The notes under the pieces were generated by a model. It searched no databases. It was not told where the DNA came from and was given only the letters and a program-made list of their open reading frames with translations. A stretch of 64,000 nucleotides of DNA. Source: Thermofilaceae archaeon (GTDB lineage Archaea; Thermoproteota; Thermoprotei; Thermofilales; Thermofilaceae). Within the stretch, counting starts at the first letter, position 1. Each line of letters begins with the position of its first letter. The stretch is from positions 1 through 64,000 of the forward strand of contig JAVYQJ010000006.1 of assembly GCA_038731975.1 (NCBI GenBank). Direction: 5' to 3'. Positions 1 through 8,999 of the stretch are shown piece by piece. Both the position numbers and the translations under genes were made by a program.

Positions 1-133
1 ACGTGGCTTCCGCTTCTTTAACGGCTTCAAGAACCCTATCAACTTCTCTTCTAGCACCCTCCCCCCTCGGTACGAAGACGTAGGCAGCTACGATGGGATC
101 CCGGTAGTAGTCCCTAGGGAGCATGCCGGTCAC
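1..133 (-). CDS. Hypothetical protein, N-terminal fragment cut by the window edge
   Basis: An open frame runs leftward off the window edge. It starts at GTG 133 or ATG 124 and reads as a charged, protein-like sequence (LPRDYYRDPIVAAYVFVPRG, then an Arg/Glu-rich helix). An AT-rich element at 152-162 lies about 25 nt before GTG 133, which fits a leaderless start. I do not recognise the family from about 44 residues. Confidence 0.45.
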   Translation of the reverse strand, partial: MTGMLPRDYYRDPIVAAYVFVPRGEGARREVDRVLEAVKEAEAT

Positions 134-390
134 TGCGGAGCAGGGAAGGGGAAATAATATGCCTGCGCTTACAGCCTGATGTTACCGCTATCGCGCGCCC
201 AGTAAAGCCTTCGGAACCCCATGAACGGCTTAAAGCTACGGGCGCCCCCAGAGGGTAAAGTAATGATCTTGGAGTGAGGAGTGATCAACTTGCCGCCGGG
301 ATAGAAATTGACCGCTGCGATACTTTAAGAATGTGGAGCGCTACATGTAGTTAAAGTTTTAACGAGGGGTGTCGAGGGTGCCGGCGTTCC
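134..390. other. Intergenic region with promoters but no recognised gene
   Basis: This 257-nt divergent spacer holds a TATA-like element for the leftward fragment near 152-162 and one for the rightward MATE gene near 351-362. I saw no tRNA, no long ORF with family features and no clear repeat. Confidence 0.4.
351..362 (+). promoter_or_regulatory. TATA-like element of the MATE gene
   Basis: The AT-rich run TTAAAGTTTTAA lies about 30 nt before ATG 391. Transcription would then begin only a few bases ahead of the start codon. Confidence 0.45.
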
Positions 391-1692
391 ATGAGGCCTG
401 GCAGGGGTTCGAGGGGGATGGCTGAGCTGGAGAGTTACAGGGATCGCATCGTCAGCGGCCCCCTAGTGCCTACTCTGTTGCGCTTGGGGGCTCCTCCGAT
501 GCTCTCCCAGATGATCAACCTGACCTACAATATCTTGAACTCGCTGTGGCTCAGCCTCTTCAGCGAGAGCGCGATCGCTGTGCCCCGGCAGGTCTTCCCA
601 GTCCAATTCTTCTTCATGGCTCTGCTCAACGCGCTTGGCACTGCGGGGACGAGCATCGTGTCGCAGTACGTTGGCGCAAAGATGTTTAAGGAGGTGAAGA
701 GGGAGTTCTCGAGGCTCTTCACCGCTGCGGTTCTCCTCGGCTCGCTCTCTTCCGCGACGTTCTTCGCCCTTCGTCCCTTGATCTTCGGGTACGTTGTAGC
801 CACTCCGCCGGAAATCTACGATTACGTGATGGGCTACACCGCGGTCACTTCTTTGAACATGATGATATCGGCGGCGACGATGACTCTAACGACGGGGCTC
901 ACATCCGTGGGGGAGACGAAGCTACCCTCCTTGATCAACTTCGCCGGGATGGCTGTGAACACCGCGCTAGATCCCGTCTTCATCCTAGGCATCGGCCCGG
1001 TTCCCAGGCTGGGACCCATAGGATCCGCGCTTACGGACACGATTGGCCTGCTCATATCGCTCTCGCTGCTCATGGCAGTCTTCAACCGAAGGTTCAGCGA
1101 GATCCGACCCAGCTTCACGAGGGACTACAACGCGGCCTGGGTGAAGCTGGTCGCGAGGATCGGAGGTCCGGTTGCCTTAATGTCGATGCTCAACAGCTCC
1201 GCCTTCATGATGCAGCTCCGCCTCGTCAACAGCTTCGGCGTTGAGGTGGCGACAGCTTACTCGATCGGCTTCATCGTCTTGGACATCGCCGACGCAGCCA
1301 TGTGGGGGCTCTCCGGCTCGATCGCGATAATCGTCGGGCAGCTGCTCGGGGCGGGGATGCTGAGCAAGGCTAGGAGCAGCGCGATCAAAGGCTCGCTCTT
1401 CATCGCATCCATCGTCGCCGTCTCATCCTTCGTCATCTACTTCGCCAGGGAGCCCATAGTCAGAGTCTTCACCTCGAACCCGGTCGTCATCGAGGAGAGC
1501 TTGCGATTCCTCGATACGATCCTGCTCGGCCTACCCTTCTTCGCGTTCTTCATGTGCGGGTTCTCAGCGGCAAGGGGCGCCGGCCGCACCCTAGCTGCCA
1601 CCCTCATCAACATCGGGCGCCTCTGGGGCATCCGCGTCGGCCTCTCCTACGTCCTCGCCTTCACGATGGCTCTCGGCCCGCTCGGCGTATGA
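391..1692 (+). CDS. MATE-family multidrug/toxin efflux transporter, interrupted near the C terminus
   Basis: This is a polytopic membrane protein of the MATE (MOP superfamily) cation-coupled exporter family. The N-terminal DRIVSGPLVPTLLRLG segment, the repeated hydrophobic helices and the central GIGPVPRLGPIGSA segment are typical. The frame ends at TGA 1690-1692 after LGPLGV, inside what should be the last conserved helix. The same frame continues for 37 sensible codons (IGIMLSNIAGG...) to TAG 1804-1806, so TGA probably replaces the TGG usually seen there. As annotated, the product lacks TM12. The DUF6807 gene starts 15 nt after the extended stop, suggesting one operon. ATG 391 is chosen from TATA spacing; ATG 418 is an alternative. 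Confidence 0.85.
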   Translation: MRPGRGSRGMAELESYRDRIVSGPLVPTLLRLGAPPMLSQMINLTYNILNSLWLSLFSESAIAVPRQVFPVQFFFMALLNALGTAGTSIVSQYVGAKMFKEVKREFSRLFTAAVLLGSLSSATFFALRPLIFGYVVATPPEIYDYVMGYTAVTSLNMMISAATMTLTTGLTSVGETKLPSLINFAGMAVNTALDPVFILGIGPVPRLGPIGSALTDTIGLLISLSLLMAVFNRRFSEIRPSFTRDYNAAWVKLVARIGGPVALMSMLNSSAFMMQLRLVNSFGVEVATAYSIGFIVLDIADAAMWGLSGSIAIIVGQLLGAGMLSKARSSAIKGSLFIASIVAVSSFVIYFAREPIVRVFTSNPVVIEESLRFLDTILLGLPFFAFFMCGFSAARGAGRTLAATLINIGRLWGIRVGLSYVLAFTMALGPLGV

Positions 1693-1806
1693 ATCGGGAT
1701 CATGCTGAGCAACATTGCGGGAGGGCTGCTCATGGGAGCGTGGCTCGTCCACGGAAAGTGGGCTAGGCCCGTGATAACGGAGCTCAACGGCAATCCGAGC
1801 GCGTAG
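1690..1806 (+). other. In-frame continuation of the MATE gene past an internal TGA
   Basis: After TGA 1690-1692 the reading frame stays open for 37 codons and encodes a hydrophobic helix with a basic tail (IGIMLSNIAGGLLMGAW then LVHGKWARPV). MATE proteins commonly carry a Trp where the TGA sits, so a single TGG-to-TGA change explains the break. It could be a real nonsense mutation, readthrough or a sequencing error. Confidence 0.7.
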
Positions 1807-1821
1807 CAACGACACAGATTA

Positions 1822-2901
1822 TTGCCTGTGGAGCACACCCAGCGTGTGCCGCGCTTAAGGCTATACGCGGGACCCCGCGACGCGATCGAAGCGCCCTGTG
1901 AAGCCCGCGTGGGGCTTTCAGATGGCTCCTACGTGCTGAGAGACGAAGCTGGCTTCAAACTGCCCGCGCAGGTTCACGGCGGCGTCCTTTCGTTCGTCAC
2001 CCCCTTCCTCAGGAGGGGTGAGATCAGAACCCTTGAGGTGATCGACGAGGTACCCGACTCCACGCTCGAACTGAGGGATACTGGAAGCGAGGTGGTTGTT
2101 GCGAGGAGGGGCTTCCAACTGGCTGCTTACAAGTATTCAGGCGGGAGGATGCCGTACGTCTACCCTCTCAACGTGCCCGAAGGCGTGAGCTTGACGGAGG
2201 ACTCGCCGCGAGACCATCCACACCATCACTCCCTCTGGACCGCGCACGGCGATGTGAACGGGGTGGACTTCTGGGCGGGCGACGGCAGGATCAGGCACTT
2301 ACGCTTCAAGCGCTTGACAGCTGGCCCCGCTTACGCGGAGATCGTGGCTGAGAACTCGTGGGAGGCAGAGGGGGGTAGGCTGTTGGTGGAGGAGAGGAGA
2401 ATCCGATTCTGGAATGTCCCGAGCGGAGAGTGGCTGATCGACTACGAGGTCGTCCTGCAGCCCGAAGGCGAGGTAGTGCTAGGTGACACGAAGGAGGCTG
2501 GAATGGTCTCGCTCCGCGTTGCAAGTTCAATGACGGTACTCAAAGGTGGCAGGCTGACGAACAGCTGGGGCGGCGTGAACGAAAGGGAGGTCTGGGGTAA
2601 AAGAGCGGAGTGGTGCGACTACAGCGGCCCCCTTGCGGGCTCGGTGTGGGGTGTAGCGGTCTTCGACCACCCGACGAACCCGAGGCACCCAACCTACTGG
2701 CACGCGCGCGACTACGGTTTGATGACCGCCAATGTCTTCGGGATCTCCCACTTCACCGGGAGGAGGGAGGGCGAAATGAGGCTTGCTTCGCCCACGCGCT
2801 TCCTCTACCGCCTGCATGTGCACAGGGGTTGGGTTTGCGAGGCGCATGTTGGGCTCAGGTACCTCAACTGGCTCTACCCGCCCACTGTCGAGCCTGCTTA
2901 A
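1822..2901 (+). CDS. DUF6807 (PmoA-like) family protein, probable carbohydrate-related
   Basis: The protein (359 residues from TTG 1822; GTG 1828 is the alternative) matches the DUF6807 family, once labelled methane oxygenase PmoA. The diagnostic His-rich DHPHHHSLWTAHGDVNGVDF segment lies near residue 130. Family members are soluble beta-rich proteins often found in polysaccharide loci beside ThuA-like proteins and sugar isomerases. No signal peptide is seen. It follows the MATE gene closely, with no TATA of its own, and precedes beta-mannosidase. A sugar-processing role is inferred from context; the reaction is unknown. Confidence 0.75.
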   Translation: MPVEHTQRVPRLRLYAGPRDAIEAPCEARVGLSDGSYVLRDEAGFKLPAQVHGGVLSFVTPFLRRGEIRTLEVIDEVPDSTLELRDTGSEVVVARRGFQLAAYKYSGGRMPYVYPLNVPEGVSLTEDSPRDHPHHHSLWTAHGDVNGVDFWAGDGRIRHLRFKRLTAGPAYAEIVAENSWEAEGGRLLVEERRIRFWNVPSGEWLIDYEVVLQPEGEVVLGDTKEAGMVSLRVASSMTVLKGGRLTNSWGGVNEREVWGKRAEWCDYSGPLAGSVWGVAVFDHPTNPRHPTYWHARDYGLMTANVFGISHFTGRREGEMRLASPTRFLYRLHVHRGWVCEAHVGLRYLNWLYPPTVEPA

Positions 2902-2941
2902 CCGGTGGTAAGAGCTAGCGGTTGACCCGCGCGGCGTTACA

Positions 2942-2951
2942 CGTTTTTACC
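2942..2951 (+). promoter_or_regulatory. TATA-like element of the beta-mannosidase gene
   Basis: CGTTTTTACC lies about 30 nt before ATG 2977 and only 18 nt before GTG 2965. This favours ATG 2977 as the start. Confidence 0.45.
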
Positions 2952-2976
2952 GGCGGCTGTACGAGTGCTCGATAGC

Positions 2977-5478
2977 ATGAAGGTAGTTGTAAGCCTCGAT
3001 GGCGCGTGGAAGCTGAAGTGGTTCGAGTTCGGCCGTAGCGAGGGGCAGTTCTCGAAGGACTACGACGACAGCTGGTGGCTCGACGCGAAGGTGCCCGGCG
3101 AGGTTCACGAGGAGCTGCTCAAGCGGGGGTTGATCGAGGACCCGTTCTACGCCAGCAACTGCGACAGGAGGGAGTGGGTGGAGAGGGTCGACTGGTGGTA
3201 CCGCAAGCGATTCTTCGTTCCGAAGGAGCTTCAGGGCAAGAGGGTCGAGCTGGTCTTCGAGGGGCTCGACACCTTCGCGACGGTTTGGCTGAACGGGGTG
3301 AGGGTCGCGGAGTCGGAGGACATGTTCCTGCCGCTGCGGGTCGATGTCTCCGACAAGCTGGAGTACGGCGGCTGGAACGTGATCGCAGTCCGCTTGGGCG
3401 CACCCTGGTACGAGACTTTGAGGAGGGCTGGCGGCTTCAGCGAGCGGACGGTCAACTGGAACGGGAGCTACGCCCGCCTCTACGCGAGGAAGGCGCAGTA
3501 CCAGTACGGCTGGGATTGGGCGGTCAAGCTTCTGACGGTCGGCATCTGGCGGAGCGTGAGGCTGGAGGCCTACGACAAGGCCGTCATCAGGGACGCGTTC
3601 GTGTGGACGCGAGAGCTTCGCGACGGGAGGGCGATTCTGGAGGTGTGGGTGGATGTCGAGTCGCTGGCCGAGTTCGCGGGCGAGCTGGTGCTTGAGGCGA
3701 GGTGCGGCGACTCCCTGATCAGCGCGAAGTGGCCCGTGCGCGTCGCGAAGGGTTGGAACGAGTTTAGGTACCAATTGGAGGTTGAAAACCCGAAGCTATG
3801 GTGGCCTCGCGGCTACGGCCCCCAGAACCTCTACGAGGCTAGAGTGGCTCTGCTCGTTGACGGCGAGCGGGAGGACGAGCGTAGCTTCCGCTTTGGGATC
3901 CGGACGGTGGAGCACGTGACGCACGCCCCCATCACCCCAAACGGCAGGGTCTTCTTCTTCAGGATCAACGGCGTCCCCGTCTTCCTCAAGGGCGCCAACT
4001 GGATCCCGGCGGACTTGCTCATCTCGAGGATCACGCGCGAGAGGTACAGGGAGCTGCTGGAGCTGGCAGTCGAAGGGAATCACAACGCCCTAAGGGTGTG
4101 GGGCGGGGGCCTCGTGGAGTACGACGACTTCTACGACCTGTGCGACGAGCTCGGCATCCTACTCTGGCACGACTTCCAGTTCGCCTGCGGCCACTACCCG
4201 GAGGACGAGAAGTTCCTCGCGCTGGTGGAGAAGGAGCTGGAGGCAACCGTGAGGAGGCTGCGCAACCACCCGTCGATAATCCTCTGGTGCGGGAACAACG
4301 AGGACGAGGTTCTGGAGTTCTTCAGCGGCTTCGGAGTCTACAGGCACAGGAAGGACTTCGAAGTGGCCCCCAGGGTGGTGTCCAAGCTCGACCCGTCCAG
4401 GCCCTACTGGCCATCGAGCCCGTGGGGGGATGCCGGCCCGACCGACTCCTCGACGGGTGACGCGCACAACTGGCTCGTTTGGCACGGGATGGTGCCGATC
4501 GAGGACTACCTGAAGGACGAGTCGCGCTTCCTGAGCGAGTTCGGGATGCAGGCTGCCCCGCACGTGAACAGCTTGAGGAGGTTCCTGCCTCCGGAGAAGC
4601 TCTGGCCGATTAACGAGCTGTGGGTCTACCACTACCACGTGCCGGACAAGATGATCCCCTACCTGAGGGACTTCGGGGACCCGAGGTGGCTGCTGGAGTA
4701 CGTCTTCCTGACGCAGCTGGTTCAGGCGGAGGCCTTGAGGACGGCGATCGAGCACGCGAGGCGGAGGAAGTTCGCCTGCGGCGGAGCCCTCTACTGGAGC
4801 TTTAACGCGCCCTGGCCCAACATGTGCTGGGAGACCGTCGACTACTACGGGAGGCCGAAGATGGGCTTCTACGCCGCGAAGAGGGCTTTCGCGCCCGTGC
4901 TCGTCTCCCCCCTCAAGTCGGGTGAAGCGATCGACGTGTACGTGGTCAACGACCTTCTAACGAAGGTTTCCGGCACGCTCACCGTGCGCGTTGTAAACGT
5001 CGGAGAGCACAGAGTCGTGAAGGAGCTCAGGCTGCCGGTCAGCGTCGAAGCCAACGCTTCGAGCGTTGTAGCAAGGCTCCACGCAGGCGAGCTGGTAGGA
5101 GACCCTGCGCGCGAGGTGGTGCACTTCACGCTCGAGCACGAGGGCGGGTCAAGCCGGAACGTGCTGCTCCTCGCCAGACCGCGGGAGGTAAGCTTCGCCC
5201 CCACGGAGCTGGAGCTGAGCGTCAAATCGGTTGAGCGCGGGGAGGGCTACGTAATCGTCGAGGCTGAGGTGTCGAGCAGGGGCTACGCCAGGCTCGCGCA
5301 CGTTGATGTGGTCGAGGACTACGTGGCGATAGCCGACGACAACTACTTCGACCTTCTACCCGGAGAGAAACGGACGGTTAAGCTGAGAGTGAAGGGCGCA
5401 GACAAGAGCTTCACCCTGCTGGCTGCAGCTCAAAACGCGAGAGCCGTCATGAAAGTCGTGGATCCACCCCCGCTTTAG
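2977..5478 (+). CDS. GH2-family beta-mannosidase
   Basis: This is a glycoside hydrolase family 2 enzyme of the beta-mannosidase branch, removing non-reducing beta-mannosyl residues from oligosaccharides. From the N terminus come a jelly-roll sugar-binding domain (VSLDGAWKLKW, then VWLNGVRVAES), an Ig-like domain, the TIM barrel and a C-terminal beta domain. The acid/base Glu is E442 in WCGNNEDE and the nucleophile is E521 in LSEFGMQ. At 833 residues it is normal length. No signal peptide is visible, so it probably acts in the cytoplasm on imported mannosides. ATG 2977 is preferred over GTG 2965 from TATA spacing. Confidence 0.92.
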   Translation: MKVVVSLDGAWKLKWFEFGRSEGQFSKDYDDSWWLDAKVPGEVHEELLKRGLIEDPFYASNCDRREWVERVDWWYRKRFFVPKELQGKRVELVFEGLDTFATVWLNGVRVAESEDMFLPLRVDVSDKLEYGGWNVIAVRLGAPWYETLRRAGGFSERTVNWNGSYARLYARKAQYQYGWDWAVKLLTVGIWRSVRLEAYDKAVIRDAFVWTRELRDGRAILEVWVDVESLAEFAGELVLEARCGDSLISAKWPVRVAKGWNEFRYQLEVENPKLWWPRGYGPQNLYEARVALLVDGEREDERSFRFGIRTVEHVTHAPITPNGRVFFFRINGVPVFLKGANWIPADLLISRITRERYRELLELAVEGNHNALRVWGGGLVEYDDFYDLCDELGILLWHDFQFACGHYPEDEKFLALVEKELEATVRRLRNHPSIILWCGNNEDEVLEFFSGFGVYRHRKDFEVAPRVVSKLDPSRPYWPSSPWGDAGPTDSSTGDAHNWLVWHGMVPIEDYLKDESRFLSEFGMQAAPHVNSLRRFLPPEKLWPINELWVYHYHVPDKMIPYLRDFGDPRWLLEYVFLTQLVQAEALRTAIEHARRRKFACGGALYWSFNAPWPNMCWETVDYYGRPKMGFYAAKRAFAPVLVSPLKSGEAIDVYVVNDLLTKVSGTLTVRVVNVGEHRVVKELRLPVSVEANASSVVARLHAGELVGDPAREVVHFTLEHEGGSSRNVLLLARPREVSFAPTELELSVKSVERGEGYVIVEAEVSSRGYARLAHVDVVEDYVAIADDNYFDLLPGEKRTVKLRVKGADKSFTLLAAAQNARAVMKVVDPPPL

Positions 5479-5496
5479 AATAAAATCCTTGGAAAT

Positions 5497-5512
5497 GTTT
5501 TTCTTCTTTTAG
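5497..5512 (+). terminator. Poly-T terminator after beta-mannosidase
   Basis: A T-rich tract (GTTTTTCTTCTTTTAG) lies about 20 nt after the GH2 stop, as expected for archaeal T-run termination. Confidence 0.5.
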
Positions 5513-5550
5513 TAGCGAGAGTTCAACGGTCTCGACAGGTTCAAAAAGTA

Positions 5551-5955
5551 TTAGGCATGATGGATTGCCGTTTTCAGGCTGGGTTGGCTGCTCCTGTCAG
5601 CGTAGTTGAATGTGTAGAACCTGGGCTTCAGGGCTTTGACGATGTGCTCGAACGCTTTGAAGGGGTCGCTCTGCTCGCCGCACGTATAGACGTCGACGGT
5701 CGCGTACCGGTACTCGATCCACGTGTGGACGGCGATGTGGCTCTCAACGACGAGCGCGATTACGGAGATCCCTCCCTTATCGCCTCCGAAGCTGTAGGAT
5801 CTGAGATCCCACACCCTCATTTTCCCGAGCTGAGCGGCCTCGAGCACAACCTTCTTCAGCTTCTCCTCGTCCGCGGCGACCGATAGGTCCACATCGTACA
5901 GGTTCCCGTACACGTGCTTCCCAACTACCCCATCTCTACGCTCCTCACTGTCCAT
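5551..5955 (-). CDS. Arginine decarboxylase proenzyme of the AdoMetDC fold (pyruvoyl-dependent)
   Basis: This small self-processing pyruvoyl enzyme belongs to the class 1B SpeD fold. The KHVYGNLY start, the [13 protein letters not shown] strand and the YTCGE and YADRSS motifs match the crenarchaeal branch that decarboxylates arginine to agmatine for polyamines and tRNA agmatidine. Self-cleavage would occur at VVE|SH, making the pyruvoyl group from S72. H77 in VHTW and C92 in YTCG keep the +5 and +20 spacing of characterised SpeD. ATG 5955 is preferred over TTG 5964. Plain AdoMet decarboxylase is the alternative. A second, divergent paralogue lies at 43872. Confidence 0.85.
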   Translation of the reverse strand: MDSEERRDGVVGKHVYGNLYDVDLSVAADEEKLKKVVLEAAQLGKMRVWDLRSYSFGGDKGGISVIALVVESHIAVHTWIEYRYATVDVYTCGEQSDPFKAFEHIVKALKPRFYTFNYADRSSQPSLKTAIHHA

Positions 5956-6010
5956 CTCTTTCAACCTACGGGGGCTTCGCTACACTTCAGGGGGTTTAAG
6001 AACCTTATCC

Positions 6011-6020
6011 TTTTTATAAG
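6011..6020 (+). promoter_or_regulatory. TATA-like element of the first ThuA-like gene
   Basis: TTTTTATAAG is centred 25 nt before GTG 6040. This supports a leaderless start there instead of an upstream start that would overlap the divergent decarboxylase gene. Confidence 0.55.
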
Positions 6021-6039
6021 AGCCGAAAGCAAGGGCATT

Positions 6040-6780
6040 GTGGAAAGGAGGATCCGTGTAACCGTATGGGGTGAGTTTATACAGGAGAGGACGGAGGAGG
6101 CGGTTGCACGCGTCTACCCCCGGGGTATTCACGAGGCGATCGCGGAGCACCTAAGGCAGATGCCCGACCTGATCGTCAGGACGGCCACGCTCGAGCAGCC
6201 GGAGCACGGGCTCAGCGATGAAGTCCTCCGGGAAACGGACGTGCTGGTCTGGTGGGGTCACGTGGCTCACGATAAGGTGAAGGACGAAGTCGTCGAGAGG
6301 GTGTACAGAAGGGTTCTCGACGGGATGGGCCTGGTCGTCCTCCACTCAGCCCACTACTCGAAGATCTTCCGGCGGCTGATGGGGACCTCCTGCAGCTTGA
6401 AGTGGAGGGAGGCGGGCGAGAAGGAGCGGATCTGGGTTGTCGCACCCTGGCACCCGATCGCCGAGGGCCTGCCCGAGTACTTCGAGCTCGAGCACGAGGA
6501 GATGTACGGCGAGTACTTCGACATCCCGCCGCCGGACGAGCTCGTCTTCATCAGCTGGTTCGAGGGGGGTGAGGTCTTCCGAAGCGGCTGCTGCTTTTAC
6601 CGCGGTAGGGGGCGGATCTTCTACTTCCGGCCGGGGCATGAGACGTACCCCACGTTCTACAACCCCCACGTCCGTAAAGTCATCTACAACGCCGTCAGGT
6701 GGGCAGCCCCCACGGGCGGCCCAGCTCCGCGCTACGGCAACGTTCAAGCGCTGGAGCCCATAGGGCGGAGTAGCCGCTAG
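6040..6780 (+). CDS. ThuA-like domain protein
   Basis: The 246-residue protein carries the ThuA (trehalose utilisation) fold, a class I glutamine-amidotransferase-like Rossmann domain. Visible landmarks are VTVWGEF at the N terminus, [29 protein letters not shown] and the terminal [16 protein letters not shown] region. ThuA proteins act on 3-keto-disaccharides or related sugars in bacteria; the archaeal substrate is unknown. No secretion signal is seen. The longer frame from 5914 is rejected because it overlaps the divergent gene and a TATA element sits inside it. A second ThuA-like gene lies at 38418. It ends convergently with the next gene, overlapping by 4 nt. Confidence 0.85.
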   Translation: MERRIRVTVWGEFIQERTEEAVARVYPRGIHEAIAEHLRQMPDLIVRTATLEQPEHGLSDEVLRETDVLVWWGHVAHDKVKDEVVERVYRRVLDGMGLVVLHSAHYSKIFRRLMGTSCSLKWREAGEKERIWVVAPWHPIAEGLPEYFELEHEEMYGEYFDIPPPDELVFISWFEGGEVFRSGCCFYRGRGRIFYFRPGHETYPTFYNPHVRKVIYNAVRWAAPTGGPAPRYGNVQALEPIGRSSR

Positions 6781-7970
6781 CTTCTCTTCCTCACCTTCGC
6801 GAAGATCAGCGTAACTAGGATGGCTGCGAGAGCGCCCCAGGTGACTAGGATCAGGTTCGTCGGCTTGCTTAGGAATTCGAGAATTGGTGCCAGCGGGCTC
6901 TCTTCCACCCTCTCCGCCCCAACGGCGATCTTGGGCTCGGGCCAGACGAACGGCCTGACGAGAACCCAGTGAAAGACCGCCTTCTGCGTGAAGTTGTAGG
7001 CTCCGCCGCATTCCTGCCCCAGCGCGATGACCGTCTCGTTCGTTATCCCGAGGTTGGAGAGGTGTCCCAGCAGCTTGACGGGCCCCTCGTCCCTGAGCTG
7101 CCAAACCTCGTACCTCACGGCCTCCGGTGCTACACCGATGCGGAAGAGGAAAGTCTCGTTTGCGTTGAAAACGGGTGACGCGCCCCCCTCGTCCCAAGTT
7201 GTCACATCCCAGTAGTAGTTCGTGCTACCCGGTGGGCCGGCCAGCCTGTACCAGGTGAACCTGCCCATGCGCCCCTCCGTTTCGCCTGACACTCCCCAAC
7301 CCCAAGCGTGGATGTAAGCACCACGCGCATCGGCTGGGTGCGCGGACTCGGTGCCGTACTCGCGCACGTCGAGGCAAGCGTCGTGGTCGAAGGCCGTCAT
7401 CGGCGTGATGAGGGCCTCAACGGCCAGCGGCGGAGTGAAGGGCTGAGACACGATTTGCACGTACTGGTTGGGAGCCAGGTAAGTCCCCGAGATGAAGAGG
7501 CCTTTACCGTCTAACACTCCTCCTCTTATTGTGACGTTGTAGACCATCGGGGTTGCGAAGGGAGTCCAGAACCTCGTGTCGAGCGTTTTGAAGTCGTCGA
7601 AGAAGATGAAGACCTTCCGGGGGTCGTGGGCGCAGGGGCCGGGCGTGAGCGTGATCGTTATCTGGTCTCCCGGGGCGAGGTAGGGGATCCGCACGTACAC
7701 GGCCACGCTCTTCGCCTGAAGAGTCTCCGGTGGAACCCAGATTGGCAGGTACATGCCCGCTGGGTCTACCGCGCACATCGAAGCAGGCTCAATCCCTTCA
7801 GCGAGCAGCTGCTCCCTCTCCACAGTGAAGAAGACGACGTAGCTCTCGATGGGGACCCCGGCGACATTCTTCACAGCGACGGGCAGCGGGAAGGCTAAGC
7901 TCGCTGAGAGAACGACTAGAGCCAACAAAGCGACGTTCCTCACACTATCCCCTAGCTTTAATCGATTCAT
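6777..7970 (-). CDS. Secreted, membrane-anchored DUF2341-like surface protein
   Basis: The protein opens with a signal peptide ([18 protein letters not shown]). A DUF2341-like module follows, with the family pattern of a residue-by-residue description ending in LPIWVPPE and a [18 protein letters not shown] strand. Next is a concanavalin/lectin-like jelly-roll ([13 protein letters not shown] through the Trp-rich middle). One C-terminal helix ([19 protein letters not shown]) with a KVRKRS tail anchors it outside the cell. DUF2341 proteins often bind extracellular polymers or glycans. Its place between sugar genes suggests a surface glycan-binding role (inference). An AT-rich element near 7992-8002 supports ATG 7970. 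Confidence 0.7.
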   Translation of the reverse strand: MNRLKLGDSVRNVALLALVVLSASLAFPLPVAVKNVAGVPIESYVVFFTVEREQLLAEGIEPASMCAVDPAGMYLPIWVPPETLQAKSVAVYVRIPYLAPGDQITITLTPGPCAHDPRKVFIFFDDFKTLDTRFWTPFATPMVYNVTIRGGVLDGKGLFISGTYLAPNQYVQIVSQPFTPPLAVEALITPMTAFDHDACLDVREYGTESAHPADARGAYIHAWGWGVSGETEGRMGRFTWYRLAGPPGSTNYYWDVTTWDEGGASPVFNANETFLFRIGVAPEAVRYEVWQLRDEGPVKLLGHLSNLGITNETVIALGQECGGAYNFTQKAVFHWVLVRPFVWPEPKIAVGAERVEESPLAPILEFLSKPTNLILVTWGALAAILVTLIFAKVRKRS

Positions 7971-8007
7971 GGCAGATAAAGATTTTCCTAAGATTTTAAT
8001 AATGATT

Positions 8008-8922
8008 TTAGAGCAATCCCAGCTCAGAGGTTAGGGGCTCGGCAATCGCCGGGGCGATGGGGACCCTGCTTATCGGGCTAAGCACGGTATCCGTGCCTAC
8101 GAGGTCGATCAAGCCGAGCTGCAAGAGCTTCTGATAGCCCCGACCGACGAGCAGCGGGTGGACGCACGTCACGAGAACCCCTTCGCAACCCAGCTCCCTG
8201 AGCACTCTGACGGCCTCGATAATCGTGCCACCGGTGCTGATGATGTCGTCCACTATGATCGCGGTCTTACCCTTCACGTTCGCTCCTCTAGCCTCGATCC
8301 TCACCTCCGTTGCTGAAAGCCTCTTCTTCTCCAGGACGGTGTACTCGGTGTTGAGGTCGCGGGCCATGATGGCGGCCCACTGTTCGGCCTCCTCATCGGG
8401 CCCTACGACGACGGAGCGGCTCAGGATGCCCGGGTGGTTGGCTTTCACGTACTTGGCCAGCTCCCTCACCCCCGTGAGGTTCCTGAACTTCGCCCCGAAG
8501 AGTGCTGTGGGGTCGGTGATCCTGTGCAGGTGCATATCGACCGTGTAGATGCTGTCGACGTTGATTGTGCGGAAGAGCTTCGCCACAGTGGTGATGCTGA
8601 CCGCCTCCCCCGGCTTGAAGCGCTCATCCTGCCTCGCGTAGGACATGTACGGGATCACCGCGTGAACCTCCCTAGCCCCCAAGTCCCTCAAAGCGTCGAG
8701 CGTCAGCAGGGTCTCAACCAGCGCCTCGTTGGGGCCCCGCTGCAGGGAGTTGACGTAGATGACCCGCCTGCCGTCAACCTCGCTCAAGACTCTAACATAC
8801 GTTTCACCGTCGGGGAACTTCTCCACCTCCACGCTGCCCAGCTCCGCACCCAGGATCCTCGCGAGCTGGATCGCGATGTGCTCCCCCTGGCTCCCCCCGA
8901 TCACGATCGGTTTGCCGCTCAT
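8008..8922 (-). CDS. prs: Ribose-phosphate pyrophosphokinase (PRPP synthetase)
   Basis: The enzyme makes PRPP from ribose 5-phosphate and ATP for nucleotide, His and Trp synthesis. At 304 residues it has the usual archaeal length. Landmarks are the FPDGETYVRV segment, the Mg/ATP-binding VDMHLHR motif, the catalytic-flexible region around VLEKKR, and the PRPP loop AIIVDDIISTGGTI. It is cytosolic. A TATA element at 8944-8954 lies 25 nt before ATG 8922, giving a leaderless start. It is divergent from the GH31 gene. Phosphoribosyltransferase and deoxyribonucleotide-related genes around 26.5-27.4 kb would use or recycle the same metabolites. Confidence 0.95.
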   Translation of the reverse strand: MSGKPIVIGGSQGEHIAIQLARILGAELGSVEVEKFPDGETYVRVLSEVDGRRVIYVNSLQRGPNEALVETLLTLDALRDLGAREVHAVIPYMSYARQDERFKPGEAVSITTVAKLFRTINVDSIYTVDMHLHRITDPTALFGAKFRNLTGVRELAKYVKANHPGILSRSVVVGPDEEAEQWAAIMARDLNTEYTVLEKKRLSATEVRIEARGANVKGKTAIIVDDIISTGGTIIEAVRVLRELGCEGVLVTCVHPLLVGRGYQKLLQLGLIDLVGTDTVLSPISRVPIAPAIAEPLTSELGLL

Positions 8923-8943
8923 TGGCCCATACCCTACTCGGCC

Positions 8944-8979
8944 TCGTATATTACGCTTACTCCGAAGCAGATTTTACTT
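8944..8979. promoter_or_regulatory. Divergent promoter region: two TATA elements for prs and the GH31 gene
   Basis: CGTATATTACG at 8944-8954 sits about 26 nt from the prs start at 8922. AGATTTTACTT at 8969-8979 sits about 26 nt from GTG 9000 of the GH31 gene. Confidence 0.5.
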
Positions 8980-8999
8980 CCCCCCGCAGCCGAGGAAGT

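Noticed and set aside
400-420. TTCGAG-containing stretch resembling a tRNA T-arm near the MATE start
   Set aside because: The flanks are G-rich on both sides and cannot pair as a T-stem; no acceptor or anticodon arms nearby. A similar string near 59575 fails the same test.
5914-6039. Upstream extension of the first ThuA-like frame
   Set aside because: It overlaps the divergent decarboxylase gene, and a TATA element at 6011-6020 lies inside it; GTG 6040 fits leaderless initiation.
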